Positions 11,256-22,545 of a stretch of DNA of 64,000 bases are shown piece by piece. The notes beneath the pieces were generated by a model. It saw only the letters and a list, made by a program, of their open reading frames with translations. It had not been told where the DNA came from and ran no database searches. This stretch comes from Heterocephalus glaber (Eukaryota; Chordata; Mammalia; Rodentia; Bathyergidae), in NCBI RefSeq assembly GCF_000247695.1, contig NW_004624843.1, positions 5,052,604-5,116,603 on the forward strand, given 5' to 3'. Made by a program: the position numbers and the translations under genes. Position 1 is the stretch's first letter, and each line of letters starts with the position of its first letter.

Positions 11256-11637
11256 TGTTATCATTTGGATCTAGAGTGTCCCCCACAAGGCCGGTGTATT
11301 TGGAAGCATGCGTGTGGAAGGTGATGGACGGATCATGAGAGTGCTAAGCTCCCTGATGGAGGCAAATGGGCTATTGGGAGGTCAGGCCTAGTGGGAGCGA
11401 GCAGGTCCTGGGGATGCGCTTCTCTTCGCTCTTGCTCTTCCCCTGTGTCTGTGCCACGGTGAGGCGGGTGGCTGTATCCACCATGCCCTTCCTCCATGCT
11501 GTCCTGCCTTGCCAGAGGCCTAGGAGCAGGGAGCTGACCAACTATGGCCTGAAACCTCGTGTCTGTGAGCCAAAATAAAGCTTTCTTCCTTTGAGTTGTT
11601 CATGTCAGGTATTTTGTCACAGGAAGTTGACTAACGG
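11256..11637 (+). mobile_element. MaLR-type solo LTR
   Basis: It opens TGTTATCATTTGGATC and reads through 'gtccttgccttgccagagg'-like sequence, 'ccaactatggcctgaaacct', a polyadenylation region with 'gagccaaaataaagc', 'gttgttcatgtcaggtattt' and 'gttgactaacgg'. That is the order seen in ERVL-MaLR LTRs. No internal region is attached. Confidence 0.75.
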
Positions 11638-12753
11638 GCCCCACAGCGAGGAGGGAGGACTCGGGGGAGACTCCACATTTCAAAGGGAGGAGCCCCCTAG
11701 AGAGAGGTGGGATTGGGGCAAACAAAAGTGGAAAGTGTAAGAGTTAAGGAGAAGGAAAAGGCAAGATTTGGGACAAGCTCTAAGCAAGGCTGAGCTGCCC
11801 TGTGCTCTGCTGCAGTGCGGTTGGCTGGGCAAAGCTGGAGCCCGGGCCCCTGGATTTAGCCGCGAGTTCTTTTTGTCTCATGGGTCTCCGAAGAGCGGTT
11901 TCTGTAGAGTGACTGGGGCCAAAGCCAGATGGCAGTCAACCGAGGTGGAAAGTGGGGGCCCTCATGTTCGCAGCTGTGTTCAGGGGCTTTGGGGTGCAGG
12001 GAGGCAAGGGCGCCTGAGAAGCAGGGTGCTGAAGATGGCTCTGCAAGTGGGGAAGATTTGAGCTCGCTGGCAGGGGAGGGTGCGGAGCCATGGACGACGT
12101 ACACATTTTTGGATTCCTCTTTGGAAATTGCCTTCAGAGCCTGAGGCACATTTTCAACAATGGCAAACCTTCCTCTTCTGAGGGTGGATTTGGTTTTTGG
12201 AAACAGCCAAGTCAGTGCAGAGCCAAGGGTGGTAAATCAGGTGGGTGATCAAGTTGGATAATCCAGCTTCAAAAAAATAAAGTGTAATTATAAAGCAGTA
12301 AAACTGATTTTCTTGTGAAGTTCATGAATTGGCTTAGAAAGTGGTTCTTAAAGAATTCCAAAAACCGCTCGAGCTTGGTAGCAGGGTGCGAAAGAGCGCG
12401 GAGCCCCGTAGCTTTGGAAGGACACATGATGTGTGCAGGGGAGCCAGTCAGTCCCCTGTGAACTGGGCCTTGTTACCTTCTCTCCACTCCTGTGCTCAAA
12501 TGTAGCGCTGCCTATAGCTGTTGCCTGAGAGGTGACTTAGTGGAATTATACCAAAGTTTATGTGTGGGAGAATCGGTTCAAACTGTGATTGTTTAAACAG
12601 TTCTCCTGTGGTCTCTCAGATGTAATTAGCATTCCTAGGATAGGAGTGTTCCCACAAGCATAACAATGCTTTAAATGTGTGTTCAATTATCCTTTTCTAT
12701 AGTCACATTTAATCATTTCTTTTTGAAATACTGTTATTTTGAAAATATTAAAT

Positions 12754-12770
12754 CACACACACACACACAC
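12754..12770. repeat. Short (CA)n microsatellite
   Basis: An uninterrupted CA run of about eight units. Confidence 0.9.
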
Positions 12771-13014
12771 TTGAATGTCTCGGAGACCCAAGGCAGTGCT
12801 GGGCACATAGTGGACGCCCGCCGAGCATCCCCCTCCTGTCTTCTCTGCCGTGCTGTTTGAGGAGAGAGCAAGAGAAAAATGAGTTCCCTAGTAGGTCATC
12901 TCTGTTAATATTTGGCCAAAAATATCCAGGATAAAGAAAATTAATATATGCAAAAGTGAAGTTTTTACCTACTGTTACCTTTGTTGTCAATGTGACAAAT
13001 ATACAATACCTATC

Positions 13015-13205
13015 ATTTAGTGAATGCTTATTGTATACCTTTTTATACCTGTGCATGGTCTCATTAAATCATCCAAACCCTCTGAAATACTTGTCCCTGT
13101 TTTATAGAAGAAACCATCACAGACAAGTGCAGTCACTTGTCCAAGGTCACATGGCTGAGAGGGCAGAGCCAGGGTTTGAATTCAGGTCTGCAGTCTAGAA
13201 AGCAC
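13015..13205 (-). repeat. MIR SINE
   Basis: The + strand shows the reverse complement of MIR: 'gaatgcttattgtatacc', 'tgttttatagaagaaacc', 'cttgtccaaggtcacatggc', 'agggtttgaattcaggtctg'. These match the MIR core and 3' part in order. Confidence 0.75.
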
Positions 13206-13618
13206 TTACCCCCTACGGTACCTTCCTTCATGTGTTTCCACCCTCTGAACCCCATGCCCTTGATAAACGTCACGAAGCCACTAGAAACACTTCACACCTC
13301 CCTTCTCTCATATTGAGAAAAGAGAAATCGAGTCCTCCTTCGAACCCTACTGGCTAAAAGTCCAGTGTTACAGCATTGTATCATATGGAATTTGAGTGAC
13401 AAAGGCGATAGTTTGAAATGAACCCTGACCCTGCAGTCCAGGCCTGCTCTCCTCTGTCTCTGCACCCGGAAGCCTCACCATGCTCCCTGGAGCTGGCGGT
13501 GTGGAAGTGGTGGCTGTAGTGTCCTGTCGTGGCTATGTTACTGAGACAGCCTCAGAGAAAACTGACAAGTTAGCCATTCTAGGGAACTTTCCACAGCTAT
13601 GCCATTAATTAGGACGAG

Positions 13619-13760
13619 GACTTCCTCTTCCTCCTCTTCCTCCTCTGCCTCTCTTCCTCTCTGCCTCTCTTCCTCTCTGCCTCTCTTCCTCTCTGCCTCT
13701 CTGCCTCCTCTTCCTCCTCTTCCTCTCCTCCTCCTCCTCTTCCTTCTCTTCCTCTTCTCT
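13619..13760. repeat. Pyrimidine-rich (CTT/CCTCTT)n tract with a 16-bp subunit
   Basis: About 140 bp almost purely C and T on the + strand. It includes several copies of ctctgcctctcttcct. The Glu/Arg-rich or Ser-rich frames through it are low-complexity artefacts. Confidence 0.9.
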
Positions 13761-15073
13761 TTTTGGTCACAAATGAGAGAAGTGAAAGCACTGGAGCTCA
13801 CTTAAGCATAAAGGGACTCAGTTGGGCTGCAGTGTGGCAGGAGACCCAGAGAGACTTCGCTCCTCCCCTCTCGGCCTTTCCTGTTCTCCACACATCTGCT
13901 CCTCCTCCCAGTCACACAGAGGTATCTCCTTTGCTTCCTGCTCCTCAGGGGGATGACTGCTGACTATAGCTACCACCTTTCCATGTTGACCCATCCACCA
14001 CAGGGAGACTGATGCCTCCCCTTCCTCCTCCTTCCCTCTCCCTTCCTCTGGCCCAGTGGGTTCCACACTGCTTTGGAACCCAGTGTGCCTACCCCAGCTG
14101 CCTTTGCTTCTTCCTGTCTGTGTGGGCAGTATTAGTCATTATTTTTCTATTTACAAGTCCGTAAATAATTCTGATATCACAGGGGTGAAATACAAAAATG
14201 TAGATTTTTAGAGGCAAATTTGGTTGGAATCCTCCCTCTGTCACTGTCATCTGAGCCTTTAAAGTGAAAAGAGAAACACAGAAATCTTTCTTATGAGGTT
14301 GTGGCAGGGCGTAATGTAAGATTACATATAATACTTAACATGGGATCAAGCACCCATTATAATTGATAAAATAGTGCCCCTTCCTTCTTTCTGATCATTA
14401 GGCACATGACCATGCCAGAAAGATGTTTAAGTCCTGTGAGAGGAGTAAAAATTTCAAACTGTCTTCAGCCCTTGAATTACACTCCCCTCTTCTCAGTTTT
14501 TGGTTCCCTTTTCATCTCCCCGTGGGTAGCAGTATATTTGTAATCCAAAGGACTTTGGTTCTAAACCTAGGACAGTGCCCTTGGACCATAGTTGGAAGTC
14601 CCAAGGCATCGCCAAAGAGAATTCTACTTTTCAGATAATGTTAGTGCTTCAGGTAAATGGACTGTTATATTGGATGAAAGCACTCATGGCTCTCCCAGCC
14701 TTTGTTCCAGAGGCTGGAGTTGAAAGAGCTCAATTAAAGGTTTAATCCAGTAAGTACTTATTATTAAGAAACTGAATAGATACATAATGGGAGGCCTAGG
14801 CTCCATAGGCCCACACTGGGTGTCCCAGTGAACCAGGGCAGCCACTTGTCCCAAAAGTCCAGTCAAAGAGAGGAATGGCAGTGAGGAGAGGAAAGACATT
14901 TATTCTCAATGTGACCACGCTGGGGAGGAAAACAGCTGTCTAGTGACTGAACATGTGACTCTTTGAGGTGCTAACGACAGTCTTGGGGTTACACAGCAAG
15001 GGCCAGGTATGTGTATGCTGATGGTCATGGTCAGGCCCCTGGTTAGGTTCATCTTTATCTCAGCGTGGTCAGG

Positions 15074-15095
15074 TTAGGGTTAGGGTTAGGGTTAG
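15074..15095 (+). repeat. Interstitial telomeric repeat (TTAGGG)3.7
   Basis: Three perfect TTAGGG units, then TTAG, preceded by a partial AGG. It sits in otherwise unique sequence with no neighbouring satellite. Confidence 0.9.
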
Positions 15096-16965
15096 TAAGA
15101 AGGTTATTGCTGCCAAGGGGGCAATTTGGATTCTTGTCACAGATGTTTATCTATCAGACTCCTTGTTCCTGGAATCCCAGGTGACTACAGGAAGAGAATG
15201 ACTCGGAGATAGCAAGCTTTTATTCTGCTTTTTGTTTCCCACTGGGCATCTGCAGTCCCAAGTGAAAAGCCAGTGGTTTTTAGCAAAAGCAGTCTCTAAG
15301 TCCTTACAACTGATATAATTGGAATTAAAAACTATATCATTGAGAGAAACAGTTCTTTCAGAGAGAATCATATCTAGAAGAAAAGACGACTCGTCTGCAC
15401 AAATCACGAATTCAAGGTGTTTGCGCAGAATTGGTTTACCAAGGTCCATGTTAATGAAGGCAGGCAGGGATGGAGATGCAGTTCGAAGCCAGAGCTGGAG
15501 AACACCGAATGCCAACCCAAGGATGGTAGTGTAGAGACGCCTGGAACCAGTGAAGGTGTTTGAGAAAGGTGGGATTATTTAATGGCAGGCCTTCAGGCCT
15601 TATTTCATCCCAGCCAAATGCTAAAGGGTGTGAAAGGCAGTTAAGGGAGTGGAGACTGGAATGCAGGTGGTTGCAGATCCAGGGCTGGTCCGTGGTGTTG
15701 TAGGACTGAACATGGGGACTGGGCCGAGGTGCAGTACGGGGAGCACCTGAGCCCAGGAGGCACAGGCTTGGGGTCACCTGGGCTCCCACTTCTGTGCTTC
15801 TTCACTATGTCCCAGTACTTTATTTGGAAACTCTCTGAAGCAGACAGTAATTATGACCATGTTTTCCTCTCAGCCTCTGAGTATTTAATATTAAAATCAG
15901 CCAAGAAGTCATTATCAGCCTGCCCCCCCCCCTTTAAATTATGCAACCAGCTCTGAATAAGGCAACAGAATTTTGGCCCACAATGAATATTTAAAGACAT
16001 ATAAGACTAAACTTGGCTCTCCCCATTAGTGAGAGGAAAGAATTCATACTTTTTTCCTGTTCAAAGTTATGGAGTCCTATACACTTCAGCCAAAACAGAG
16101 TCCCTGGTCATCCTGAAAAATAGCTACAATTTATTCAGGTGTCTTTTTAAAAATACACTCATGTTGTTGTTGTTTATTTTGAGGTAGAATTTTGTTAAAA
16201 TGCTGTCTGTGTCTCTGACACAGGCCTCTGACCCAATGGCACCGCGATTCTGGTGAATGGTTTCCAGAACTGAGCCAAGTCTAGCAAGGCCATTCACAAT
16301 GCGTGAACATCATCTTTCCACATCATTCACTTGATACAAACATTCATTTCAAGAATACATTTTCCAGGCAGTTCCTTTACCTCCTAGGGGGAATATTTTG
16401 AGGCCTCCCAGTGACCATAGGATAAAAAGACTTGACAGGAAAGCCCTAGAATTCTTGAAGAGCAAGGCCTTTGAAAGAGTCATTGTTGTGCAATCTCCCT
16501 TTGAAAGAAACCACTTTATCTTGCTCCTAAACATGTATAAGACAGACACAGCATTTTCTGAAAAGAAGTTCTGGGTAATGTGGAAAAACAAAGGTATGTA
16601 GGTAATCCGGTGTGGGTAGTGTGTAATTTGAAGAATGATAGTTCCATTTTTATGGTTGCCATAACAATCATACAGTTGTGCAAAAAATGTGTATGTCTTT
16701 TATAGAAGGGAGCTGGCACCATTGTGATGATTCTTCTCATATCAGAGCAACTGTTTTTAGATCTGAAAAATAGGGGTGGCTTAACCCTTCCCCAGTTAGC
16801 CCAGCATGTTCCCTGAGAAGACTTTCGGAGCTCCAGGGCTGCTGAAATGCATTCAACATTTGTATTTGCATTTTAGCCTGATAAATGGATTGAGAGTTAA
16901 GGATGATGATCCTTTCAACAGCAGGTTCTGAATTCCTGGCTTGGGAATTCAAAGGATGAGAAAAA

Positions 16966-16998
16966 AATATATATAGAGAGATAGATAGATAGATAGAT
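16966..16998. repeat. (TA)n/(GATA)n microsatellite
   Basis: A short TA run merges into four to five GATA units. Confidence 0.85.
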
Positions 16999-18179
16999 TG
17001 TTCCTCAAATAGCAATCTAGGAGAGATGTCTAGACATAGTTAATTCCTTGACTTTGTGACTATTAATTCTGTCCACTAGAATTTAAATCCGTTAGATTCA
17101 GGCCTTTACCCCATTGTGTTTAGTCTCAGAAAAAGTCATATTAAGATTTGGTTATAATTTCTGTTTTATTTTTACATAATAGCTCTGTTACTTCTGGAAA
17201 TTGTGAGGCACATTTAAAAGGGTAGTATATTTAAGTGAAAGTATATCCACGCATATTCTTTTTGGCAACTTTTTCCCTATTTTTGCATACCCTTTCAAAC
17301 AGAGAGTACTTGGGAATTGACTTTTCTCGAACATACCAAGAATATCCAATTTGAAGAAACTTGATATTGGAACTCTGTATGTGGATTTTCAGGTGGAGGG
17401 TACAAGTGTCAGATTTGGATGTGGCACATAAAATGAAGTCATTGTCAACTCAGTCAACCACAGAGAAACTTTTTCTTAAAGAGATTTGGGATAATTTTTT
17501 ACTTTAGCCATAATACTTTCAAGGTGTTTAAATTTTAAGAGAAAGTATAGAAGGGTAGCAGGATAGAAGAAAAGGAGATCTCAGCTTACAATGACATAGA
17601 CCTTCTTGATCTGACTGATTTAACACCTTTTTTTTGGGTGGGATTCCTGTCTTATTGAGTTGTAGGGGCAGAGAAGAGGTATGATCCCTGTGACAAGAGA
17701 AAAGAACAACAAACTGATTTGACCATAGTTGTATTGTGCACAGGAACCTTCAGTCTGATAACCAAAAGGCCCAGGGTAAACTATCCTTTCTGTGGTTAGG
17801 GTTGATGAAGCATGGACAGCTGTTGACACTGGTCAAAGAGCATGTGATCCAATAGTAATAGTGGGAAACCCCTTGCAAAGCCTCTGTCTTCACACCTTGA
17901 CCTTTCTGGAATTGGGGGTCTTAATGATACAATTAAACAAAGTAGGTGAGAAAATGATGATGCTTTTACACAGAAAAGTAGGAGATCATTGGAGTAGTAT
18001 TTTAGGTTTTCTGGCTGGCTTTCAGGGGAAAGGGATTTTGGTTTTCATGACCTCTCTCAGGGAAGAGGCGTTCTACCTTCTCTGGCTTGACTTTTGCCAG
18101 AAACAGGAGGCAAGAGAAGAATAAAGAGGAACTTTTGAGGCCTCTGTTTGGGGGTATTATTTTCTGAGTCCCAACATAG

Positions 18180-18285
18180 TCATATAGCTCTGCAATTCTG
18201 TGACTTTGGTTAAGTTATTTAATGATCTCTCTGAGCCTCAGTTTCCCCATCTACAAAGTGAGAGGAAAAATAATAGCTGCCATCA
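18180..18285 (+). repeat. MIR SINE
   Basis: 'gtgactttggttaagttatt', 'ctctctgagcctcagtttcc' and 'ccatctacaaagtgag' follow the MIR core and 3' consensus. Confidence 0.75.
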
Positions 18286-18999
18286 TAATTCCATTCTTTT
18301 ATGGGGCCATTTCTAGGAAATAGAGGAAAAAATATTTTTAAGGAGAGCAACATTTTCCATATATTGAAAGCTTCTGCTGCATTTATGCTCTGTGAAGATT
18401 TTGTACCTTGTATCGTGCTTTTTAAGCTTAAACTCTTTAACACTCTAAATACTCTATAATGAGAGGCTTAGATATTTGATCCTTCCATGGGATCATTTCC
18501 TGGAAGCTTATAGCCACTTCATTTTGTACCATTTAAAAACTTAGTTTGTATCAATCAGTGTTCTTATAGCCTGTTTTAAAACAACCCAAATCTGATCCTT
18601 TAGATCTGGATTATAGGAAAACTCTACCACCAGAGTAAGAGGAAAAAGAGAGATGTTTGGAGAGAGCTTTGGAGAACAAGACTTTCTGGACCTGGTGAGA
18701 CTCGGCTGCCCTCTTTGTTCCCATAGGCATGCAAAGCTCCATTCTGCACAGCAGCACTGCCAGATTTAAATCTTCTGGACAGGAAGTAGAAAAAAACTTC
18801 AGAGGCCAAGCTATCTCTGTCCTGCATGCAAACTTTCTTGGATGCGTAGTCGGGGCCTTGTGGTGAACTAACTTGACAGACTGTGGGCCTTGCCTTGGCT
18901 TCTCCTCATGCCTGCACCTCTGAGCCCACTTTCTCACCTCCTTCCGGTCTTTTCCACATGGTGTCTTCTCATGGAAGCCTACTTGACTGTTCTTAGGCC

Positions 19000-19200
19000 A
19001 TCATTGTACTCAGCACTTGCAGTCTCCTTACCTTGTTCTGTTGTTCTTTTCTTTTTCTCCATAGCACTTCATTTCAGTGCTATTTACTTTCTGTCTCTCC
19101 CCCTACTAGAATGTGCATGGGTAGGAATCTTTGTCCTTAATGAATCCCAAACACCTAGAGAAGTAGGTTCCCACTAAGTATCGTTGGATGAAGGAATTCT
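19000..19200 (+). repeat. L2 3' end fragment
   Basis: 'ctccccctactagaatgtgc', a 'taggaatctttgtcctt' stretch and 'cacctagagaagtaggttcc' follow the order of the L2 3' UTR. Diverged. Confidence 0.5.
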
Positions 19201-19694
19201 GGCCTTCTTTTTTCTTGACCTCTGCTACCTTCTTCATGTTGGTGTTCCTTGGATTCTTACTGCTTGGATTTGTTCTTGACATAAAAGTGACATTTTATGA
19301 AAAGGGCTACAGTTACTCCCATTTAGAAAAGAAAGGGATGGGCATATTTCCTGGGGAAAGTAATGTTTGAAGCACTTTGTGCTATAAGAGAGTCAGTTAC
19401 TTTTTTAGTAGCTACACGGGCTGAATTATAATTGCTCAGGCTCACAGTGCAGTTGAGCTGGTGGCAGTGCTTCCCAGTAGTTAGAGCTGGCAAATACTGA
19501 ATGTGAGCCTGAGCTCCTCTCCCATACGCCTGCTCCAGCTGTTCAAGGTGCAGATTGCTGTGTCACTGGTTTTGGTTTGGTGCATTTGGGGATAAGATTA
19601 GGACTGGAACAACAACAACAACTGGATTGTGGTCTCTGAGCTGATAAGGATTTAGTGTCAAGTGAAAAAGCAAGGTGAAAAGAGAATGTTGTTG

Positions 19695-19815
19695 TTTGAG
19701 GGGGGTGATTGAATTCAACAAATATTTATTGAATGCCTGTTATGTGCTAGATATTGTTCCAAGTACTTGGGTCACAGAGAATAAAAGAGCCCTGCCCTTT
19801 CGGAGCTTACAGGCT
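19695..19815 (+). repeat. Ancient mammalian repeat (L2-like)
   Basis: 'caacaaatatttattgaatg', 'cctgttatgtgctagatatt' and 'tcggagcttacaggctgtc' are the conserved phrases of an old interspersed repeat. Family assignment is uncertain. Confidence 0.4.
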
Positions 19816-20000
19816 GTCGTTTACTGCCACTTGATCTGCATTCTGCCCGTTACCTTGGGCAAATCTCTGCATCTGTCATCAGCTGCCCAATGGGGGAATA
19901 AGCAGGATGGGCTCAGATGTGGATACTGTGGTAGATTGCAGATGCTGATGGGATACCTGCCCAACCCACTACCCAGACAGCACAGAGGGCTGGAAGTTGA

Positions 20001-20890
20001 TTTTTTAATAAAGTACAATGGGAAGAGGGCGGTGGGAGCAGAGCCGTGCTGGCTGGTGACCTGTGGTGGTACTGGTGGCAGGGGCCCACACCAGCTACAC
20101 GAACTGCTGCTATTGCTGCTACTGCTTGGTGGCAGCCTTGTTGGCGAGGTCTTTGGCCTTCTCTGTAGCTGCCAGTGTGGTCTTCTTTGCTTTCTCCTTG
20201 GCTTCCTTGGCTGTCTCAACAAGTGTTTTAGAAGGGGCCTCACCTTGCAGCTTGGCCAAGATGTATTCAAAACCCTTCATGGTCTTGGTCACATTACTTT
20301 TGAACCAGGCGAGGCCAAACTCCTGGGGACATCAAATAAGCTGGAGGAGACCCAGGCTTCCCGGCGGATTTTGGTCCAGCCACTGTTGTCGGAGTTCACA
20401 TAGTAAACACATCGTTCCTCCACCACCATCAGCCGGGCATGGTTGATGTTCCAGGTGAAGGTGGTTGTGGTCTGATTCTGTGGGTCCACTACGGAGTCCT
20501 CCAGGATGCACACTGAGTGAGCAATGTTGGCAGGAAACAGTCGCTCTGCCCAGCGGGGCATCCTGTTGGTCTCGGTCAGGCGTCTCCGGGAAAGGAGCTT
20601 CTGGTCAGGGGTCACCTCTCGATGGACTATGTCTTCAGTCAAGACACGTTTGCTGTAGGGATTCGGGTACTGCTGCCAAGAGGCAGCGAACACTTGGTCC
20701 CAAGAACTTCGGAGCATGCTCTGGCCCAGGAGCGTGCTTCACCTTTGTCCCGGCCTGGGTGAGCTCAGTACCATTGCAGCATGCAGAATCAGGGGTTCGG
20801 AGCCCGGAGAGCATGCAGAGGCCGGGCCGGCTCGGTGCGCGCCAGCCTGGCTTGCAGCTCAGTCACCAGCTTGCTGCGCCCAAGTTGCTG
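20001..20890 (-). pseudogene. PRELID1P: Processed pseudogene of PRELID1 (PRELI domain containing 1)
   Basis: Translating the minus strand gives the PRELI/MSF1 domain of PRELID1 without introns, e.g. WDQVFAASWQQYPNPYSK near 20700-20640 and MPRWAERLFPANIAHSV near 20560-20510. The parent protein moves phosphatidic acid across the mitochondrial intermembrane space with TRIAP1. This copy is dead. The start codon is not ATG (ATG to AAG by comparison) and an extra base shifts the frame within the first few codons. A deletion near 20330 shifts it again after SSLF. The C-terminal glutamine run (20100-20130 region) carries in-frame stops from CAG to TAG. The 3' UTR ends at an ATTAAA-containing sequence near 20001-20010. 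Lack of introns and the full-length 3' end indicate an L1-mediated retrocopy, antisense to DIS3L2. Confidence 0.93.
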
Positions 20891-21481
20891 CTGTGGCCAT
20901 GAGGGGATAGTAGGGCCGTGTGCCAAAAGGAGAATTTAATAGATTTGTAAAAAGGGAAAATAAGAAAACAATCAAAAAGAGAAAACAAAAGACAGGAAGG
21001 ATAAACCGGAAAATGATGGTGCTTTTTTTTTCAGGGGATAGTGAAGAGCAGGTTAGAAGGACGGAGAGGAACTGTGACTTCTCTGAGTATGCTTTAAGTT
21101 TTAAGCCATTGGAAGTTTTCAGTATTCAACAGTAAAACTAAAAAGAAATAAAATAAAATTACTAAAATTGAAATAAACAAATAGACCGATGTAAAAGTAT
21201 CTGCACATAAAGAATTAATTCATGTAACTTTGAGCCCTCTAAATACCCATAGGGCGAATTAATCTAAGGATGAAATTCTAAAGAAATCTTACATTACATA
21301 AAGCCCATTGTTACTGGTGTAATTTATTGGTGTTATAATTCTGAAACTGTTTTGAATATTGAGGCCAGAGGGAGCCAGAGTTGACCCTGGGAAAGGAAGA
21401 TATGAATATGGAATTAGGAGAAGACGGGGAAGCCCATGGTGTTAGATTTTTAGAGCTGTCAGTATGAACTCATGTCTTTTA

Positions 21482-21588
21482 TTTTTATTTATTTGTTTGT
21501 TTGTTTGTTTTTTGGTACCGGGGATCGAACTCAGGACCCTGTGCTTGCAAGGCAGGCGGCGGAACCACTGAGCCAAACCCCCAGCCCC
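21482..21588 (-). repeat. ID-type SINE with 16-bp target duplication
   Basis: 'ggtaccggggatcgaactca' to 'ccactgagccaaacccccag', with a T-rich tail including TTTG units. Perfect repeat gaactcatgtctttta at 21466-21481 and 21589-21604. Confidence 0.92.
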
Positions 21589-21694
21589 GAACTCATGTCT
21601 TTTAAACAATTTGTTGGGTTGACCCACAAGAAAGTGCCAGGTTTTAGACCAAGGTAGTCAAATATCAGGACTTTCTTTTAATTAAAACCCATAT

Positions 21695-21781
21695 TGGGCA
21701 GGGGATTTAGCTCAGTGGTTCCTCTGCCTGCCTCCCAAGTGCAAGGTCCCCGAGTTCAATCCCCGGTACAAAAAAAAAAAA
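21695..21781 (+). repeat. ID-type SINE
   Basis: 'gggcaggggatttagctcag' to 'gttcaatccccggtac' and a poly-A tail, in + orientation between two minus-oriented copies. Confidence 0.85.
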
Positions 21782-21817
21782 ACCCAAACCAACCATATTT
21801 TCTAACTCTCCTCTTTG

Positions 21818-21908
21818 CTTTTTTTTTTTTGGTACCGGGGATCGAAGATCGAACTTGGGTCCTTGCACAGCAGGCAGCGAAACCACTGAGCTAAATCCCC
21901 GACCCCAA
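21818..21908 (-). repeat. ID-type SINE with 15-bp target duplication
   Basis: Poly-T, 'ggtaccggggatcgaagatc' (containing a short internal 'gatcgaa' duplication), and the 'ccactgagctaaatccccga' end. Perfect repeat taactctcctctttg at 21803-21817 and 21909-21923. Confidence 0.92.
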
Positions 21909-22185
21909 TAACTCTCCTCTTTGAAAAGGCCTAGAAGATTTGACAACCCCGGAGTAATGAATATTTGCGTCCAGTACCCTATCTTGATTTCTAAATGCCA
22001 TTCTTGACCAAGAGGAATCTGGCTCCTCTGGGAAGTAGATGGTTAGATATTGGGCTAGAATTATACCAGGTGAGTAATGCCAAAAAGCACCAGAGGGCTC
22101 AGAGATACATAGGAACACACCACAGGAGTCCAGAGTCACTCAGAAGGGTCCTGCCAGCTGAATTTGGGATAGTTTACATATAAAA

Positions 22186-22325
22186 TATAGTGCTTGATGG
22201 CTCATGCTTATAATCCCAGTTACTCAGGAGACTGAGGTAGGAGGATCTCAAATTGCAAGTTTGTAAGTTTGAGGCCAGCTGGGTAACTTAGTGAGACCCT
22301 GTTTCAAAATAAAACAAAATTGCCT
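22186..22325 (+). repeat. B1-like SINE
   Basis: 'gctcatgcttataatcccag', 'tactcaggagactgaggtag', 'gagaccctgtttcaaaata', then an A-rich tail ending at the GC-rich tandem array. Confidence 0.75.
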
Positions 22326-22330
22326 TTGCC

Positions 22331-22430
22331 CTGGGAGCGGTGCAGCGGCAGCCCGGAAGCCCCTTCATCTGGGCTGGGAGCCGTGGAGTGGCCTGGGCGA
22401 GGGGGCTTCTTCTGGGCTGGGAGCGGTGGA
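22331..22430. repeat. GC-rich 43-bp tandem repeat, about 2.3 units
   Basis: Units start at 22331, 22374 and 22417. Each begins ctgggagc(g/c)gtg and the full units end ttctggg or atctggg. The first two are exactly 43 bp apart but diverged in the middle. The array lies between a + B1 and a - B1, just 5' of the DYM retrocopy. Confidence 0.8.
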
Positions 22431-22440
22431 ACAGTTTGTT

Positions 22441-22545
22441 TTTTTTTTGAGATAGAGTCTTGCTGTGTTGCCCAAACTGACATCAAACTGATGAGCTCAA
22501 GTGATCTTCCCACCTCAAGCCTCCTTGGATGCCATGCAAGCCTCC
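22441..22545 (-). repeat. B1-like SINE, truncated
   Basis: Poly-T, 'gagatagagtcttgctgtgt', 'tgcccaaactgacatcaaac' and 'cttcccacctcaagcctcct' in minus orientation. The B1 head is missing where the DYM-like sequence begins. Confidence 0.6.

Noticed and set aside
13538..13805. Glu/Arg-rich and Ser/Leu-rich open frames
   Set aside because: They are translations of the CT-rich simple repeat.
19821..20270. 149-residue minus-strand frame rich in Arg and Pro
   Set aside because: It is a shifted frame of the PRELID1 retrocopy's 3' coding region and 3' UTR, not a separate gene.
19675..20446. 242- and 127-residue + strand frames
   Set aside because: They are the antisense shadow of the PRELID1 pseudogene plus an upstream ancient repeat.
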